Source: Cavenderia fasciculata
Lineage: Eukaryota > Evosea > Eumycetozoa > Acytosteliales > Cavenderiaceae
Reading direction: 5' to 3'
NCBI RefSeq assembly: GCF_000203815.1
Contig: NW_004457624.1
Span: 2,930,354 to 2,994,353, forward strand
DNA length: 64,000 bases
Shown one piece after another: positions 1-11,945 of the stretch. Each line of letters starts with the position of its first letter. Position 1 is the first letter of the stretch. The notes under the pieces are model-generated. The model was not told the DNA's origin, did not search any database, and was given only the letters and a program-made list of their open reading frames with translations. The position numbers were made by a program, and so were the translations under genes.

Positions 1-3000
1 GGCTCTTGTTTGTAATTCGGTGTCTGTTGTGTATTTGCATACAATATGTTTGATTCGATCAACATTTGTCATTTGATTTCCACCAAGACACTCGTTTGGA
101 TATAATTGCATGATGTGGTACAAGTTTTCGAGACATTGTACATTTTCTTTGTGTTTTTTTACGGGTAGTCTCTCTAGCCAATCTGGAATGATTTGTCCGA
201 CTTGTGGAGCCAATTGAGGGACATGTCTAATCAATTTACCAATTGCTGATATGGCACTTTCAGTTGCTGGAACTTTGTTCTTTTTCTTTCTATTTTCATT
301 ACAAGAAATGAGATCATTGAGTTGCATCAATACATTGAATACATAGGGTGCAAATTGCTCCTTGCTGTTGACAGCAGCCACACCCAAACCAACTGCTGCT
401 AAATGTGCAATCTCTACATTTTCACTTGAAAGATGATCAATCATGACTGGAATGATTAGAGGATACAACAATACAATACTTGGTTGACCACCATATTCAC
501 AAATATCTGCAAACATTTGTAGTATTGATATATGTAGCGTTTCATTTTCTGATCTATCAACCAATACTTGTAGAGTGTCTTGTACAATATCTCGCTTCAC
601 AATTACATTGATTGCAATGTCTTGATTTTTTTTGACAATTTGACCAACCAATTTATAGAGAGTTGCAATTAATTCTGGTAGTGTATTATCAGAAGTGATT
701 TGGCCAACAATTTCATCCTCTTCTCCATCCAAAAGACCAAAAAATCTCTTTTTAACAATCCAAACTTTTGAAATGGAATCTTGAATCTGTTCAAATGTCA
801 TGAAATGGTCATCCATCATTTCTGTCAATTGACAAGCAATGACCAACCTTTGCTTTGGATACTTGATAGGTGTCCCACTCAGACTACAAGACTCCAAGAT
901 ACTATTCACTATTCTAGAGTATAGGGTTTTGGTTTGTTGACTATTGACATTATATTTTTCGATGCAAATGCCGAGTAGTAATTTGGTAGCCCCAAAACTA
1001 ATATAGTCTTGACCAGAAACTGAAAATGATCTTGTACAAGCATCGACCAATGATTCGAGATATGGAGAAATGATAGATTTGCAAGATTTTAAAAAGGGTT
1101 TGAGAGTTTTCAATGCATCAACTCTAAATCTCTTGTGAGCTTCATCCTTTTTATAATCACCAGTTGGTTCAATATCTTGATTGAGTATATCCAAAATGAT
1201 TTTCATTGTTGGTGCTAGGTATATGGAATAATCCTTTCCAAGACTTTTCGATGCCGTTGCACATATTTCGATATATTCGGATAATAGATTAAAATTGTCT
1301 CGTTGACCACTGACATTTTGGAATAAAGATTTAAATTGCTTTAAAAATCGTTTTCCATTCTTTTCTATAAATATTTTTATTGCTCCAAGTGCAATAGGTG
1401 ATTTACACTTATAGTTTTCAATCATCTTTAAAATAATTGTTTTTGAAAAGAAATTGTACTAAAAAAAAACAGTTAATAAATAGTAAATATTTATATATTG
1501 TTGTTGTTGAAGAATACAAACAGAAATATCTCTTCTTTGGGCAATTGTAAATGTAGTTAGGGCACATTCTACAACATTAGGATGTGGTGATTCCAATAGA
1601 TGTTCAAGTGCAATAAATAAATTATTTGGTTTCATTGATTTTAATGCATCCTCTTTACAATGTACTAAAAATGATTGAACAAATTGACAACCTATAAAAA
1701 AATAAAAAGAATTAATAAAAAAAAATAATATATTATCTTTTTTTTTTTTTTTTGTTTTTCAACATGCAAGCTAATTTTACACGATCATTTGAATCTTGAA
1801 CAGCAATTTCAATGGTAGATATTAATTGTTGAACCATAATAGTTGGAAAACTTTCTTCTCTGCAGATTTTTGAAAGAAAATTAAAAAATGCCCATCCAAC
1901 TCTGGGATTTGAATCATTGGCAATAGGTATAAACATGTTGATAAGATTTTCAATTTCCAAAGTTTTTTGAACATTCTCTTCAAAAATTTCATTCAACTCT
2001 GGAACCATTTTCGTAATGATTATCAATGCAGCATATCGATCTCTCCAACATACTGAATTGACTCGCTTTTTACATTCCTCTAGAGTACTAGTCCATAGAT
2101 CTGGTTTTACCAAATTCTCTACCAATTTTCTAATCATTTCGTTTGCACCATCATCAATGTCTGGTCCATTTGTTGTTGAATTGTTCCAATTGTCTAGACA
2201 ATTGTCTTCAACTCTATCAACAACATTTGAAAAGATTGATGATATGAATGGTTCGAGTTGGTGTTTTTGGTGTTTCCATTTAACAGACATTAACAATTTG
2301 TATGACATTTCTTTGATTGGTTCAACCAATGACCTTTCTGCTACTGGTTGATCTACTATTATTGGTAGCAGAGTGTCGATGAAGATTATAGAGTGTTTTG
2401 TATATGACTTTTTCTTTGAAAGGCGCAATAATACTCGTAGACCCTTTTCAACCAATTCAATCTCACCTACTTGATAGGCTTGACCGATGATTGGCATGAT
2501 TAATGGAATGGCTTGATCGATTATTTGATGTTTTGATGATTTCTTTGGATACAATTTGATACATAAATCCAATGATGCGAATCTAATTCTCGTCGTAGTG
2601 TTGTCTTTTAGTCCAGTCACTGCAACCATTTTAAGCAACTCTAATTTATATTTGATATTATTATGAAACCTTTTATTTGCTTTAACCAATAATCTCATTC
2701 CTGCATATCTTGATGGCTCGTCATTTTCGTTTTGAATCAAATCAATCAATGTTTTAAAATAATCATTCCATTCTCCTTAAGAAATATAATAATAATAATC
2801 ATTAGTAAATGTTTCTATCTCTCTCCTTTTTTTATTACATACCAATTGGATAAAGTAAATCAGATACTAATTGAATTGCTTCAATGATAGTATCTAGATT
2901 CTTGATGGTTTTGGTTTGTTTGATTGATTCTGTAACTTTTGATTTTAATAATCTAACAAGTAAAGGTTTGTTTATAGATTGTTGTACAATACGTAGTAGG

Positions 3001-3215
3001 AAGAATCGATTTGAGTTTGATCGTAGATTGACATCATCTGCAGTAGTGTCAGTGTCATCTTCTTGTTGAGTTTGTAGATACAATATCCATGAAATAATAT
3101 CATCGATCGGTGTACCATCAATGTACTTTTGTATTTCTATTTCACTATCTACTTTAGATGATTGAATAATGAGTTGAACAAATTCCAATACTGGATGTTC
3201 AACCGTATTCATCAT
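1..3215 (-). CDS. Importin-5-like karyopherin beta, copy A (3' end outside window)
   Basis: HEAT-repeat nuclear transport receptor of the importin-5/karyopherin-beta-3 type, which carries cargo through the nuclear pore under control of Ran. Exons read on the minus strand: 2843-3215, 1783-2775, 1522-1691 and 1458 down to the window edge. They join in phase with GT-AG signals; the second intron needs a GTGTAA donor. The start is one of two adjacent ATGs at 3213-3215 and 3210-3212. Similarity is clearest in the last exon, with the IPO5-type C-terminal repeats (NENRKKKNKVPATESAISA, then a P.W..RLP segment). A five-A run at 749-753 keeps the frame open where copy B is broken. The family assignment rests on the repeat pattern and C-terminal motif order. 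Copy A looks functional as far as it can be read. Confidence 0.72.
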
Positions 3216-3239
3216 TAATAAAAAAATAAACAAAAACAA

Positions 3240-3796
3240 ATAAACTCTAAAACTCTAACTTTCATCTTCTCTTTGAACAACAAAAAAATTCCCGCCAAAA
3301 ACAAATCATACATTACATTAACGATCATGATGCTAGGTTTGTTAAAATAGATTGAAAAGATAACTCTAGAGATAGATCTTACAATATTTTGAAAAAAATA
3401 AATAAATTTAATTTTAATTGAATTATCATTCATTCTCTTTTAATCAATATAGATAATAATGATTGAATATTATTATCTATTACATAATTGTTTATCTCTA
3501 TTTCTGGTCAAACCAATTCATCAATATATATTTATATATATATATATAACCACTTTTGAGGGGGGTGGAGGGGGGGAGGTGGGTAGAAAACGGTTGGAGA
3601 AGTGGAACAAACAACACTAGGTCCTCAAATCGATTCGATACGATTCGATTCATTCTCCGATCAACATATTTGATTGGTTAATGTATATTAAATATTTATT
3701 AATATATTCATTATTTATTAAATAATTATACTCTTTTAATTATTATTATTATATTGATTTATTTATTTATTACTCTTTATATTTATATTTCTAGAA
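3240..3796. other. Divergent intergenic region with G-rich tract and importin-tail fragment
   Basis: AT-rich spacer between the divergent importin copy A and the acetyltransferase. Positions 3440-3500 resemble the 3' end of importin copy B (4681-4730), including the run around GATTGAATATTATTA, so a piece of the duplicated gene tail was left here. A G-rich stretch at 3559-3583 (runs of 6, 2, 7, 2 and 3 G) stands out from its surroundings. No gene is seen. Confidence 0.5.
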
Positions 3797-4648
3797 ATGA
3801 TGAAAAAAGAATATTTATATAGTTTTAAAGAATTTAAAACTTTATTTTTTAATAGAATAGGATTGGAGGAATTGGATGAAATCAAATTTAAAGATTTGAC
3901 TCGATTGATGGAAGCATTTTCAAAGAGTGTATCATTTAACAACTTTGATGTATACCAAAAAAAGGAACAAAAATGGGATAGAGATTATTTAATCGAGAGA
4001 ATATTGGTCGATGGTAGAGGTGGAATGTGTTATCAATTACATACGGTATTGTATCACTTGCTAAAGGAAAGTGGAATGGATATTTCCTTGTGCAGAGGTA
4101 GATGTGCTGTTTTAGGTCAATTGATCAATGCAACACATGTTACACTTGTACTACATCACCAAGGTAACCAATATTATATGGAAGTGTCTGGTGGTGCATT
4201 TGTACCTCAACAACCCCTGTTGCTTCAGAATAGTCGAGGTGATGACCAATACTCGGTCAATAAATATGGTTGCAAGTTTAGAGTTTACAAGTGTGAAACT
4301 GCTGCTGCTGCTGAATATGGAAGGTATGTGGCCGAATTTCAAAGACCTGGATTAGGATGGGAACCTTTCTTTTTTTCATCGTTTGAAAAGGAATTGGACA
4401 AGGACGAATTGTTCAAATACTCGATCAAAAGTATTCACGACGACCCCACAAACTATCTAACAGGCAACTATCTTGGTGTCATGCCCCAAGAAGATGGACA
4501 TTTGGCCATTGTAGATGGTTCAAAACGATGCTTTACCCTTTCCAATTGTCAGTTTTGGCAACCCCGAATTGAACCAGATTTAGAATATGCATCTCAAAGA
4601 TTCCAAGACTATTTACCAAAGTATTTTGGTTTTAATCCTTTAAAATAA
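3797..4648 (+). CDS. Arylamine N-acetyltransferase (NAT family)
   Basis: Single-exon 283-aa protein of the NAT family, which moves acetyl from acetyl-CoA to arylamines or hydrazines through a cysteine thioester. The family cysteine sits in the signature GRGGMCYQLH at about residue 78. The histidine lies in THVTLVL at about residue 114. The third triad position, 15 residues later as in the family, reads YMEVSGG, so the usual aspartate (VDxGFG) is glutamate here (about residue 129). Length matches the 270-290 aa typical of NATs. The second half keeps recognisable NAT features such as the DDPTNYLTGNYLGV segment. The gene lies between two tandem importin copies on the opposite strand. Whether the Asp-to-Glu enzyme is active cannot be told from sequence. 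Confidence 0.85.
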   Translation: MMKKEYLYSFKEFKTLFFNRIGLEELDEIKFKDLTRLMEAFSKSVSFNNFDVYQKKEQKWDRDYLIERILVDGRGGMCYQLHTVLYHLLKESGMDISLCRGRCAVLGQLINATHVTLVLHHQGNQYYMEVSGGAFVPQQPLLLQNSRGDDQYSVNKYGCKFRVYKCETAAAAEYGRYVAEFQRPGLGWEPFFFSSFEKELDKDELFKYSIKSIHDDPTNYLTGNYLGVMPQEDGHLAIVDGSKRCFTLSNCQFWQPRIEPDLEYASQRFQDYLPKYFGFNPLK

Positions 4649-4673
4649 AAATGTGTATATATATATTTAATAT

Positions 4674-6954
4674 TTAAATTTTTGATAATAATGATTGAAT
4701 ATTATTACATAATTGTTTACCTCGGTTGTAGGTAACTAATTCATCGTAATTGAATTTGTAGTTAATGTACATTTGTTTCACTTTTTTTTGAAATTCAGGG
4801 TCTGTTGTGTATTTGGATACAATATGATTGATTCGACTAACATTTGTCATTTGATTTCCATCTCTACCACCAAGACACTCGTTTGGATATAATTGTATGA
4901 TGTGGTACAAGTTTTCGATACACTGTACATTTTCTTCGTGATATTTGATGGGTAGTCTCTCTAGCCAAGCTGGAATGATTTGTCCAACATGGGGAGCCAA
5001 TTGAGGGACATGTCTAATCAATTTACCAATTGCTGATATGGCACTTTCAGTTGCTGGAACTTTGTTCTTTTTCTTTCTATTTTCATTACAAGAGATGAGA
5101 TCCTTGAGTTGTATCAATACATTGAATACATAGGGTGCAAATTGATCTTTACTCGAGACAGCAGCTTCACCCAACCCAACTGCTGCATTTAGTGCAATCT
5201 CTACATTGTCACTTGAAAGATGACCAATCATGACTGGAATGATTAGAGGATACAACAATACAATACTTGGTTGACCACCAAATTGACAAATATCTGAAAA
5301 CATTTGTAGTATTGATTTCTTGATATGGTAATCTACTGTTTGGTCGCTGAGCAATTGTATCGTTTCGGGTATAATATCCACCTTTATGACATTGATTACC
5401 ATGCCTTGATTTTTTTCGACAATATCACCAATCAATTGAAATAGAGCTCCAATTGATTCTGGTAGGCTACCATCATTGTCTTGGACTTGTTCATCATCTC
5501 TATCCAAAAGACCAAAAAATCTCTTTTTTAACAATCCAAGCTTTTGAAATGCAATCTTGAATCTGTTCAAATGTCATGAAATGGTCATCCATCATGTTGG
5601 TCATACCACCAGCAACAAATAACTTTTCAATTAGCACACCAATCTCTTGTTCACTTGAACCACATGAATCCAATATACATGACAATAGTCTAGAGTAGAT
5701 TGTTTTAGCCTGTTGACTATTATTTCCATATTTAACAATGCACGCGTTAAACAATGAACGGAAAATTTCAGTGGTACTATAACGAATACCTTTACGAGTA
5801 TTGGTAGTTGACAGTCTTGTAGATGCGTCGACCAATAATTCAAGATATGGAGAAATACTAGATTTGCAAGAATCGACAAAGGTTTCAAGATTTTGCAATG
5901 CACATGCTACCAAATCCACTTTTTTTGACCCATTTTCATCCTCTTGATCAATCGTTTCAATATCTTGATTGAGAATATCCAAAATGAATTTCATTGTTGG
6001 TGCAAGGTAGATGGAATAATCCATTCCAAGACTCTTTGATACCGTTGAACATATTTCGATATAATCAGAGAAAAGATAATAGTCAATTATACCATGACTT
6101 TGAACATGTTGGAATAAATATTTTAATTGTTTTGAAAATTGTTTCCCATTGGTTTCTGCAAATGATCGAATTGCTTCAAAAGCACGACGACACTTTTCAA
6201 TTACTAAACTAGATGATTTATATTTTTCTAAAATTAATAATATACACTAAATATATAAATATATACATTTTGGTTAGTCAATCTTTTCTTTTTTTTTTTT
6301 TTTGAAAATACAAACAGAAATATTTTTTTCTTTGGAAATTGTAAATGCTTTGACAAGTAAATCTAAAGCACTTTCTACACAATAGCTATCTTGTGGTGAT
6401 AGTATTAAATATTCAAATAAAGTAAATAAATGATTAAATGAAATTGAATTTAAAGAATTATTTTCTAAAAATATTTGAATCAATTGACAACCTAAAAAAA
6501 ACAGAGAATTAATAAATTAAAAAAAAGAGATATAATATAAATCATTTGTATTTTTTTAATTCCTCTCTACTTGCAAGCTAATTTTACACGATTATTTGAA
6601 TCTTGAATTGCCATTTCAATGATAGATATGAATAGTTGAACTATACTCGTTTTGGTTGAAATTATTCGATCAACTTTACATATTTGTGAAAGAAAATTAA
6701 AAAATGCCCATCTAACCCTGGGATTTGAATCATTGGCAATATGTATAAACATGTTGATAAGATTTTCAATTTCCATTTCTTTTTGAGCAATAGTATCTTT
6801 TTTTAAAAATAAAAGTATCCTAGTTGAGATTACCAAAGCAGTATGTCTATCTTTCCAACATGTTGAAATGACTCGCTTTTTACATTCCTCTAGAATACTA
6901 ATCGATAGAATTGGATTTGTTAAAAACTCTCCAAATTCTCCTTCTTTGTCATTG

Positions 6955-6986
<32 letters not shown>

Positions 6987-7336
6987 TTCCGCTTCAAAAT
7001 CTTCCTGTTCAAAACCATTGTCTTTTGTTGTTGTTGTTGAATTGCTCCAAATATCTATATCGATTTCCTCAACTCTATCAACAACATTTGAAAAGATGAT
7101 TGATACCAATTGTTCACACTCTCCTTGGTCAATAGTTGCACTCTCTCTATCCAATAGTCTTATTCCTGCACATCCCGATGACCCGTCGTCATTTTCTTGT
7201 AGTATCAAATCTATCAATGTTTTAATAAAATCTCGATCTAGATAATATAAATAATTATTATGTAAATATAAATATATATATATATTATCAAAAATAATAT
7301 TTTAATACCTATAACTAGTAAATCAGATTTGACCAT
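4674..7336 (-). pseudogene. Importin-5-like karyopherin, copy B, frameshifted tandem duplicate
   Basis: Second copy of the gene at 1-3215 with the same exon plan: 7309-7336, 6590-7237, 6316-6491 and 4674-6246. The short first exon encodes about nine residues. The last exon is 1573 nt and changes frame at a six-A run (plus-strand T run 5524-5529) where copy A has five. Removing one base gives 524 codons, so a single homopolymer insertion splits an otherwise open exon. Exon 2 has gained a poly-glutamate stretch (about 6950-7010) and has lost a large block present in copy A. The 3' end with the IPO5-like C-terminal repeats is complete here and stops at 4674. It is either a young pseudogene or carries one sequencing error in a homopolymer. 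Confidence 0.65.
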
Positions 7337-7623
7337 TTTAATTGATTAATAAATAATAATAATAATAATAATAACAATATAGATTCTTGCTTGATTGTTT
7401 GTTTGATTGTTTGTTTGTTTGATTGTTTGTTTGATTGTTTGTTTGATTGTTTGTTTGATTGTTTGTTTGTTTGATTGTTTGTTTGTTTGATTCTATCTAT
7501 GACTTTTTTTTCAAGAACACTTTTTTATTTAGATATTAATGTTTGGATATTATGTGCTTATTCACCATTGATCAATGTACTTTTGAAGATACATTATTCT
7601 GTTTCACTACAAAAAAAAAGATC

Positions 7624-7712
<89 letters not shown>

Positions 7713-8270
7713 AAACTTCATCTCTATGTAGTTGTACTTGATACTTATCAAATAAATCAATCTCTATATTCGGTCATATGTTTATGTGTTTTTGTATACG
7801 ACAATAGGCTCTTTCTCATTGTCACTCACAGAGGCAATTATTTCGAATCCAAAGAAAAACATTCATTTTTTTCAATTTCTTTTTTTTTTCTAGCTGACGA
7901 ATGATCACTGAGCTAGCGACCCACCGACGACTCGATGAGCTTATCAGGTGATACAGTTTCTTCCTTTTAGCACATCAGCCCGATTAATCCAACAGGTAGA
8001 TATACCCTTCATCATGCATCTAGAGACCCTTCCTCTTCTTGCACATCAATGGTGAAGGAATATCAAGTAGTCCATCAAATAGCAGCATAGTGAGCAGTGA
8101 GTTAGAGTAGAGAGGTCCTTGCCACCCAGAGTCGCCGTCTCTCTTTCTCTCTCTTCTCTGCCACATACTTGCTGCTAGGACCCTTTGATACTCCTTCACA
8201 CTTGATTGTCCTTTTACTCTTTGTTCATATTATTTAACCCCTTCTTTTTTCCTCTTTCTCTTTTAGAAAA
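7337..8270. repeat. Simple repeats (TTTGATTG)n and (CT)n plus uS8 upstream region
   Basis: At 7386-7490 a TTTGATTG/TTTG pattern repeats many times. At about 7631-7711 there is a pure CT tract of roughly 40 units. From 7890 to 8270 the sequence becomes more mixed in composition and leads into the uS8 start. It may hold the 5' untranslated leader with an intron (possible donor after CCAACAG near 8000, acceptor TTTTAG just before the ATG). No other gene is seen. Confidence 0.6.
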
Positions 8271-8742
8271 ATGGTCAGAGTCTCCGTCTTAAACGATTGT
8301 TTGAACAGCATCCTCAACGCCGAACGTCAAGGTCGTCGTCAAGTCCTCATCAGACCATCTTCCAAGGTCATCGTCAAGTTCTTGACTGTCATGATGAAGA
8401 AGAAGTACATTGGTGAATTCGAAGTCATCGATGATCATCGTTCCGGAAAGATCGTCGTCGAGTTGGTCGGTCGTATCAACAAGTGCGCCGTCATCTCTCC
8501 ACGTTTCGATGTCCCATTGAACGAGCTTGAGAAGTGGACATCCTACATTTTGCCCTCTAGACAATTCGGTCACCTCGTTTTAACCACCTCCTTGGGTATT
8601 ATGGATCACGAAGATTGCAAGCGTAAACACACTGGTGAGTGTCCACTAAGACCTAGAAACACATCAATTACATTAACTAACGCAATATTTCTCTTTCTTT
8701 TACTTATTAATAGGTGGTAAGCTCCTTGGTTACTTTTATTAA
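8271..8742 (+). CDS. rps15a: 40S ribosomal protein uS8 (S15a)
   Basis: Component of the small ribosomal subunit, binding the central domain of 18S rRNA. Two exons, 8271-8634 and 8714-8742, joined by a 79-bp intron (GTGAGT to TAATAG), give exactly 130 residues, the universal length of eukaryotic uS8. The protein begins [14 protein letters not shown] and ends [10 protein letters not shown], both typical of S15a. Codon use is biased toward C-ending codons, as expected for a highly expressed ribosomal gene and unlike its neighbours. The final intron is only eight codons from the stop. Part of exon 1 and the intron is duplicated at 8985-9080. Confidence 0.97.
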
Positions 8743-9160
8743 GTTGATAATATCATATTCCAGCTATGATTATCCACTCTGGTGAACAATATCCTGGATA
8801 CTTTATTAAATAAACTTATAATCTTTGGTTTTTGACTATATACTTTTGTTTGACTCAGTCCTCTTATACCATGTTCTTCTATTCCCAAATATTCACAAAG
8901 TCCAAAATTATTATTATTATTTATTATCAATATTATTTTTAATATTATTATGTAAAAGAGCACAGTCATATTTGTTGATCAAGGGTAAACACACTGGTGA
9001 GTGTCCACTAAGACCTAGAAACACATCAATTACATTAACTAACGCAATATTTCTCTTTCTTTTATATACTTATAGGTTGGCCGGAATAAATATATACTTG
9101 TCTAATATTTCTCTTTCTTTACTTTTGTAGATATAGGGGCAAGATCTTTTATACTTTTTT
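8743..9160. repeat. Partial duplication of the uS8 intron region
   Basis: Positions 8985-9076 repeat the end of uS8 exon 1 and almost the whole intron (8624-8713) with very few differences, including the donor GTGAGT and a terminal TAG. The sequence after the acceptor differs and cannot encode the final uS8 residues. A second decayed intron-like end (TAATATTTCTCTTTC) follows at 9100-9130. Confidence 0.75.
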
Positions 9161-9289
9161 AGTGATTCAATAATATACTTTTGGACTCCAATGAAAAAAA
9201 CATATATCTATCCAAGTTATTCAATAGTATTCAATTATTATTACTAAGGTTCTTTTGATTATTTTCTTTGGAATAAAAAAAATCATTTG

Positions 9290-10330
9290 GATGAACATTC
9301 ATTATAATCAAATAGATTTGACACACAATCATGATTCGATTCAAGAACCTGTTGTTAAAAACAAAAGAGATCATAATATGATCAGCTTTCTTGTTTGTTT
9401 ATAGATTATTGTTTATTTATCTCTATCACCAACACTTATATATATATATATATATAAATGTTAAATAAGGTTGAAATACTTTGTACAGATCTATCTATAT
9501 TTAAAGACCCGTATCCTTCTTTATGCAAATAGTGTAGACAGCTCAAACACAAGTAAGATCGATCAGCAACAGAACCAAATACTACTATTAAAAGGATTAA
9601 CTTTTTTTTTTTCCCTCTAATCTTTTAGTTATAGGAATACAAAGAGCAAGAAGATAAAGTCCATCGATACTCTACTGTTAGAATCGTCAAGAGTGACCTC
9701 GACCACTTATATATGGTACCAGAGCAAGCAATGGTAGTTTATGAATCAAAAAATTGTCTCCATTGAATACAATATGAATGTTCACCCATTTGTGTATGGC
9801 ATCTCATTCACAATAACACCATTTAACCTAACATTACATATCGTATGCTTTTAGAAGCATAGGCCATACCTCCATCACAGGTTGGCAATGCATTCAAGGT
9901 CCGTAACAACAAAGTGGTCGACTTTGATGATGGGTGCTGGTGAAATATTCCATCTACATTTCAAATCTGATGAAAATCATTCATCTGAATTCATCAAGTA
10001 CCGCGATATGATCAAGAACCGTATCACTGAAGCTCCCCCAACTCTTTCATCGCCAGATTCTCTGATAGCTGGTACAAAGACCGAGCCAACTCGAATATTA
10101 TTTACCATCATTTCAATTGTATCTTGGCACTTGTCCACATGATATCAACCAAGTCAGACATGCCCAGTCTAATCTTTTCTGACGAAAGCTTGGTCCCCAT
10201 CAAGGCTCAATGTACATCCTCTCGGATGCGTACACTCTGTTGACCGATGCTTTTTTAGATGCCAAACGTGCGTATAGATTTAGAATCAGATATGGCTCCT
10301 GGGTGATATCAACAGATACAGACAAAACAT
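9290..10330. other. Possible remnant of a copia-type LTR retrotransposon
   Basis: At 9710-9722 the sequence ATGGTACCAGAGC differs by one base from the copia primer-binding site complementary to initiator tRNA-Met (TGGTATCAGAGC). It follows about 300 bp with a TATA-like run (9439-9457) and an A/T-rich leader, as in a short LTR. The downstream 9880-10140 segment is of higher complexity and may be decayed gag sequence, with a short open frame beginning MAMHSRSVTTKWSTLM. I found no second LTR and no protease or reverse transcriptase motif, so this is only a candidate. Confidence 0.25.
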
Positions 10331-10876
10331 TTGATTACATTTAATGTAATACAATGCAACCGAACCAGTTAGGAATTCAAAATATTATTATTATTTGAAT
10401 AATAGTAATAATGATTAATTAAATCATTTTACTGCTATAATATTATAATATTATTTTTGAAACTCTAATTGATTCGGTTAAATATTTGTCTGATCTGATA
10501 ACCTCGGTACTAATCTCTCAACTACAAACGTTTGTGCACCGATATAGTGGTCCGGAATGAAATGCACCCCCCAAGAGTAACGGTATATCATGATAGCGCC
10601 CCTCCCCCTATTTGTCAGACTTTCCAAATGTAAGAGTAAACTTTAAATAAATAATCAACCTTTTTTCATTTTATTAAAAATATTTTATTATCCAGATTGC
10701 AAGCCAAGATGATTCAAACCTAGACGACTTTAATAAATATAAATACTTTCCAGATCTTTTAGAAGTCAATTTAAATTTTTTTAAAACAAGCAAGTATACT
10801 TTTTTTAGATTTAAAACCTTTTTGCGAGGTTATTTAAAGCAACTAGAAATCATGTAAAGTAATCATTGCGTAAAAA
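10331..10876. other. Intergenic spacer, no gene seen
   Basis: AT-rich spacer ahead of the split host gene. It contains palindromic ATTATTATTTGAATAATAGT-like stretches near 10380-10460 and a short GC-richer segment at 10545-10620. No open frame with recognisable content. Confidence 0.5.
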
Positions 10877-11314
10877 ATGTTTAATAGTGATAAATATCAT
10901 CCTCATCCTACTAGTACTAGTAGCTGTAAAACTCCAGTTTTAAATATGCAAAAAAAATATAAAACCCTCAAAAAAGAACCTCCAAATGGATTTACATCTG
11001 TTCAACAAAATGGTTGATCAATCTAACCATAATTTTTTAATTATATTTATTTATAAATTTAAACCATTATAATTCATATTTACTAACCTTTTTTTTTTTC
11101 TTTTTTTTTTTTTTCTTTTTTTTTTTTTTCTTTTTTTTTTTTTTCTTTTTTTTTTTTAGGTAATACAGCATTACCAGTTTCTTATTGGGGAAAATGTTTG
11201 TTGAGGGATGGGATATACTATCTAATTGTTAATGAATCCTTTTTAGAAATGATCTCTGAATTTTTGTTACAACGTTGGGTTGCCCCAGGCCTCAAGAGCT
11301 ACCTGGCCAAATGC
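10877..11314 (+). pseudogene. Host paralogue-family gene, 5' part, cut by the viral element
   Basis: Exon 1 is 10877-11012 and exon 2 starts at 11160 after an intron with a striking T14C-repeat pyrimidine tract. The protein reads PNGFTSVQ in exon 1 and GKC, then YYLIVNESFLEMI in exon 2, the same order as in the intact paralogues at 25223-26790 (PKGFDVVE, GKCIKI, YHLIVNESLLVML) and 27168-28374. The coding sequence runs to the lysine-cysteine codons AAATGC at 11309-11314, where the inverted repeat of the element begins. It resumes at 24194 in the same frame. Joining the two parts with one copy of AAATGC gives 1035 nt, exactly 345 codons with stop. Function of the family is unknown. Confidence 0.85.
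11309..11314. other. Left target-site duplication AAATGC
   Basis: AAATGC lies immediately outside the left inverted repeat and is repeated exactly at 24188-24193 outside the right one. In the host gene it encodes Lys-Cys, matching the paralogue motif YLEKC. Six base pairs is the usual duplication length for Polinton/Maverick insertions. Confidence 0.9.
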
Positions 11315-11945
11315 GTGTGTGGGTTGGGCGTTGGATCGCTGGTGCTCCCAAAAAAGTTTACAAGCATTCGCCCTTGCAGGGCTCATTATATATTAAATAA
11401 GTTAAAATAGTTAATTTATTTTTAGAAATATATATTTTTATTGTATTTTATTATTTTTGAGAATTAATTATTAACTTTTAATATTTTGGATAGAATTATA
11501 AAGGTTAAAAAAGTTAAGATTATTTTAGAAAAATAGAAAAATATTGGTTTGATTTTAGATTTTGGATTATAAATTCATAATTTTAACCATAATTGGATTG
11601 AAATTATATGCAAACATAGCTCATAGAAAATGGATCAATGGAAAAAGATTGGTTGGCATCACAAGGTATTCCACTTCCATCACTATTTTGGATTATCAAT
11701 TGTCCATCTAACATACAACAGATTCTACATGGATGGATAAATAAAGTTGGAGATTGTTTTTGGTATGTTGACACTGTGACTATTTGAATATTGGGAGGTC
11801 TAAATCTTTCAGGAATAATAATATCAGTGTATACTTCTGAAGCTTGAGCTGTTGCATGCATTGTAAAGGTTGGAGGTGAATCAACACACAGTGTAACTAG
11901 TTTACCAATTCTTACGATATGGATTTGGTTGTATGAATAAACATA
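11315..11945. repeat. Left terminal inverted repeat (about 631 bp)
   Basis: Reverse complement of 23564-24187. I read more than 300 bp of the outer non-coding part with almost no difference; near the tip there are one substitution and a small indel (GGTGCTCCC against GGCGTCCC). The inner part covers the last third of the fibre-like gene, where substitutions and a short deletion are seen. The inner limit is at TATGT (11941-11945). Confidence 0.9.

Noticed and set aside
7381-7711. Regular short repeats resembling an array
   Set aside because: Units are 4-12 bp or dinucleotides without unique spacers, so they are microsatellites and not CRISPR.
8739-9130. Short frames around the duplicated uS8 intron
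   Set aside because: They run through intron copies and AT-rich DNA without coding character.
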